From assembly GCF_000332115.1 (NCBI RefSeq), contig NC_020156.1, positions 248,001 to 312,000 of the forward strand: 64,000 nucleotides of DNA. Reading direction: 5' to 3'. Positions 62,282-64,000 of this stretch are shown here, one piece after another. The translations under genes and the position numbers were made by a program. Each line of letters starts with the position of its first letter. Positions within the stretch are counted from its first letter, which is position 1. The stretch is from Nonlabens dokdonensis DSW-6 (lineage in GTDB: Bacteria > Bacteroidota > Bacteroidia > Flavobacteriales > Flavobacteriaceae). The notes beneath the pieces were generated by a model. It did no database searches. It was not told the DNA's origin and worked only from the letters and a program-made list of their open reading frames with translations.

Positions 62282-62309
62282 TTAATAATTGTATTAAAAC
62301 TAAAACTTA

Positions 62310-62345
62310 GGAGCTTCGTAATCTAATACGGAGCTCTTTTTTTAT
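62310..62345 (+). terminator. Terminator after the lipoprotein gene
   Basis: A GAGCTTCGTA/TACGGAGCTC stem (one G-T) with a 6-base loop and a T-run. Confidence 0.88.
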
Positions 62346-62395
62346 TGATTTTTTCTAATTGCTTGTATGAGATTATTAAAGTTCAATTAGAATTC

Positions 62396-62411
62396 CGCTT
62401 TCGCGAAAGCG
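62396..62411. repeat. Dispersed palindrome
   Basis: A perfect copy extended by TTC/GAA arms, upstream of the glutamate-synthase-like gene. Confidence 0.95.
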
Positions 62412-62529
62412 GAATATTAAGAACCATTTTTTCAACTTATTATATAACGATATTTAAACTTAGAACTGAAACTAGAACACCTTCTTCTTGTAGTCAAACT
62501 ATTGTATTTTTGATTTCTAATTTACTTTC

Positions 62530-64000
62530 ATGGAACAGATTTGGGAATTTCTTGTCGACATCGCTTGGTACTGGTATGTGCTAGCGTTTTTAATAGTCGT
62601 TGCTCTTTATGATATTTTCAATAAGAAACACATCATTTTGCGCAACTTCCCAGTCGTGGGACACATACGTTACTGGCTAGAAAGTATAGGTCCAGAATTA
62701 CGTCAATACATCGTTGCCAACAATGGAGAAGAACTTCCTTTTAATAGAATTGAGCGCGGCTGGATTTATGCCAGTGCAAAGAATGAAAATAATTACGAAG
62801 GCTTTGGAACTGATCGAGATATTTACTCACACCAGTATATCTTTATTAATAATGCCATGATGCCATACAAAGTGGAGAAAGATCATGTCACTCAAAAAGA
62901 ACCTGCTTTCCTTCCTTGTGCCAAAGTCATAGGCGCCTCAAAAAATAGAAAAAGACCCTTTAGACCAGCAAGTGTCATCAACATAAGCGCGATGAGTTAT
63001 GGTTCTCTAAGTGCTAAGGCTGTAGATGCCATGAACAATGGCGCAAAGCAAGTGCACGCTTATCACAATACTGGTGAAGGTGGATTATCTCCTTACCATA
63101 AACGCGGTGCAGATGTGGTTTTTCACATAGGTACAGGATACTTTGGAGTGCGTGATAAAGACGGAAGCTTCTCGATGGATATGCTTAAAAAACTAGTTCA
63201 AGAGCATCCGCAAGTGCGTGCGATCGAATTAAAATTATCTCAAGGAGCTAAACCTGGTAAAGGCGGCGTGCTGCCAGGTTCAAAAATCACAAAAGAAATT
63301 AGTGAGATACGCAATGTTCCTATGGGCGAAGATGTACTCTCTCCACCTACGCACAGCGCCTTTGAAGGAATTCAAGGTTTAGTAGATTTTGTAGAAGAAA
63401 TAGCACAAGAAACAGGTTTACCTACTGGAATTAAAGCTGCGATAGGAAAGTTAGAACAATGGGAAGAACTGGCAGACATTATGAAAACCACTGGCAAGGG
63501 ACCTGATTTTATAACAGTCGATGGTGGCGAAGGCGGAACAGGCGCAGCACCACCGAGTTTTGCAGACCATGTTTCTCTACCTTGGGTTTATGGGTTCAAA
63601 GATTTGTATCAAGTTTTTCAAAAGCGAGATCTAACCGAACATATTGTTTTTATTGCTTCTGGGAAATTAGGCTTTCCTGCAAAAGCTGCCATGGCATTCT
63701 CCATGGGAGCAGATGTTATTAATGTCGCTAGAGAAGCAATGATATCCATAGGTTGTATTCAAGCGCAAGCCTGTCATAATAATACCTGTCCTACCGGTAT
63801 CGCAACTCAAAATAAATGGCTGCAACGAGGCATAGTCGTTCCAGAAAAAGCAGGAAGACTCGCTAGCTACTTTAAAAAATTTAACAAAGAATTGCTAGAG
63901 ATTACGCACGCGGCTGGATACGAGCATCCATGTCAGTTTGATATGCGCGATGTAGATGTAAGCGTAGGCGATAGTAACATGACCCAAACGCTAGAACATA
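62530..64000 (+). CDS. FMN-binding glutamate synthase-like protein (3' end missing)
   Basis: ATG 62530 opens a frame that stays open to the window end (490 codons). An N-terminal membrane span (about 15-30) is followed by a GltB-like FMN barrel: NISAMSYGSLSAKAVDAMNNGAKQ, HNTGEGGLSPYH, IELKLSQGAKPGKGGVLPG and DGGEGGTGAAPPSF. The 3Fe-4S cysteines are in IGCIQAQACHNNTCPTGIATQ. The glutaminase domain is absent, so it belongs to the stand-alone FMN-binding glutamate synthase family. The electron partner and amino donor are unknown. Typical length is about 500-540 residues, so only the end is missing. Confidence 0.92.
   Translation, partial: MEQIWEFLVDIAWYWYVLAFLIVVALYDIFNKKHIILRNFPVVGHIRYWLESIGPELRQYIVANNGEELPFNRIERGWIYASAKNENNYEGFGTDRDIYSHQYIFINNAMMPYKVEKDHVTQKEPAFLPCAKVIGASKNRKRPFRPASVINISAMSYGSLSAKAVDAMNNGAKQVHAYHNTGEGGLSPYHKRGADVVFHIGTGYFGVRDKDGSFSMDMLKKLVQEHPQVRAIELKLSQGAKPGKGGVLPGSKITKEISEIRNVPMGEDVLSPPTHSAFEGIQGLVDFVEEIAQETGLPTGIKAAIGKLEQWEELADIMKTTGKGPDFITVDGGEGGTGAAPPSFADHVSLPWVYGFKDLYQVFQKRDLTEHIVFIASGKLGFPAKAAMAFSMGADVINVAREAMISIGCIQAQACHNNTCPTGIATQNKWLQRGIVVPEKAGRLASYFKKFNKELLEITHAAGYEHPCQFDMRDVDVSVGDSNMTQTLEH

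Noticed and set aside
62345..62584. A 79-residue plus-strand frame before the glutamate-synthase-like gene
   Set aside because: It overlaps the real gene start in another frame and contains the palindrome. No coding character.
1..64000. Riboswitches, rRNA genes or insertion sequences
   Set aside because: I looked for rRNA-like sequence, transposase genes with terminal repeats, and recognisable riboswitch cores (TPP, cobalamin, SAM) and saw none. A weak match could be missed by eye.

Overview
The window comes from a low-GC member of the Bacteroidota, most likely a marine Flavobacteriaceae (Nonlabens/Dokdonia-like; the genus is a guess). The evidence is type IX secretion (T9SS) C-terminal sorting tails on two secreted proteins, TAnnTTTG-type -7 promoter elements, weak ribosome binding sites, many SPII lipoproteins, split transketolase subunits, and a cbb3 oxidase cluster of the Bacteroidota kind. 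Most of the window is ordinary chromosomal housekeeping.

Layout. 1-4.5 kb: end of a cbb3 cytochrome oxidase and maturation operon (ccoQ-like, ccoP, cupin, ccoG, ccoH/fixH, SafE-like, plus two tiny genes). 4.7-6.4 kb: hemN and a small membrane protein. 6.6-9.8 kb: a T9SS-exported M14 carboxypeptidase, then deoC. 10-11.3 kb: a GIY-YIG nuclease gene beside three tandem 252-bp repeats. 11.3-21 kb: a secreted protein of unknown role, dnaB, accA, an EamA transporter, LptF/G permease, tgt, and the two transketolase subunits. 21-27 kb: outer-membrane proteins, a PagL-like lipid A deacylase, a methyltransferase and a vWA lipoprotein. 27-30.3 kb: thrS-infC-rpmI-rplT, where infC appears to start at an ATA codon. 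31-36 kb: an RhlE-type helicase, a GNAT enzyme and an MscS channel. 36-39.2 kb: two short-peptide/terminator units, a TPR protein, an array of tRNA-like RNA modules and an SPFH/slipin gene. 39-45.7 kb: immunity-like orphans, tryptophan dioxygenase, membrane proteins, an S1/CvfB protein, an AspH-type hydroxylase and a CHAP amidase. 46-48 kb: a 2-kb cassette-like unit with an unknown 489-aa protein and a SMI1/KNR4 protein. 48-57.4 kb: a tail-less ssb, a MoxR-like ATPase, recG, a ParE toxin-antitoxin pair and a UvrD/PcrA helicase. 57.7-62.3 kb: a TPR-membrane-HTH regulator, a T9SS beta-propeller protein and a lipoprotein. 62.5-64 kb: an FMN glutamate-synthase-like gene that runs off the end.

The strongest unexplained signal is at 37.6-37.8 kb. 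Two consecutive RNA modules contain a T-arm with a perfect TTCGAAT loop, then an acceptor-like stem closed by a short loop, then a D-arm with GG. The second also has a 5-bp/7-nt anticodon-like arm. The strand order is therefore circularly permuted relative to a tRNA, as would be expected of a Y-RNA-like tRNA mimic. The array lies directly upstream of, and on the same strand as, a membrane-segment-free SPFH/slipin gene, a family known from RNA-repair neighbourhoods.

The second strong signal is a dispersed palindrome, CGCTTTCGCGAAAGCG, found about 17 times in 64 kb. It is mostly intergenic but is also built into at least three genes. Two 61-63-bp long forms have the palindrome split by a conserved insert that can fold into two further hairpins.
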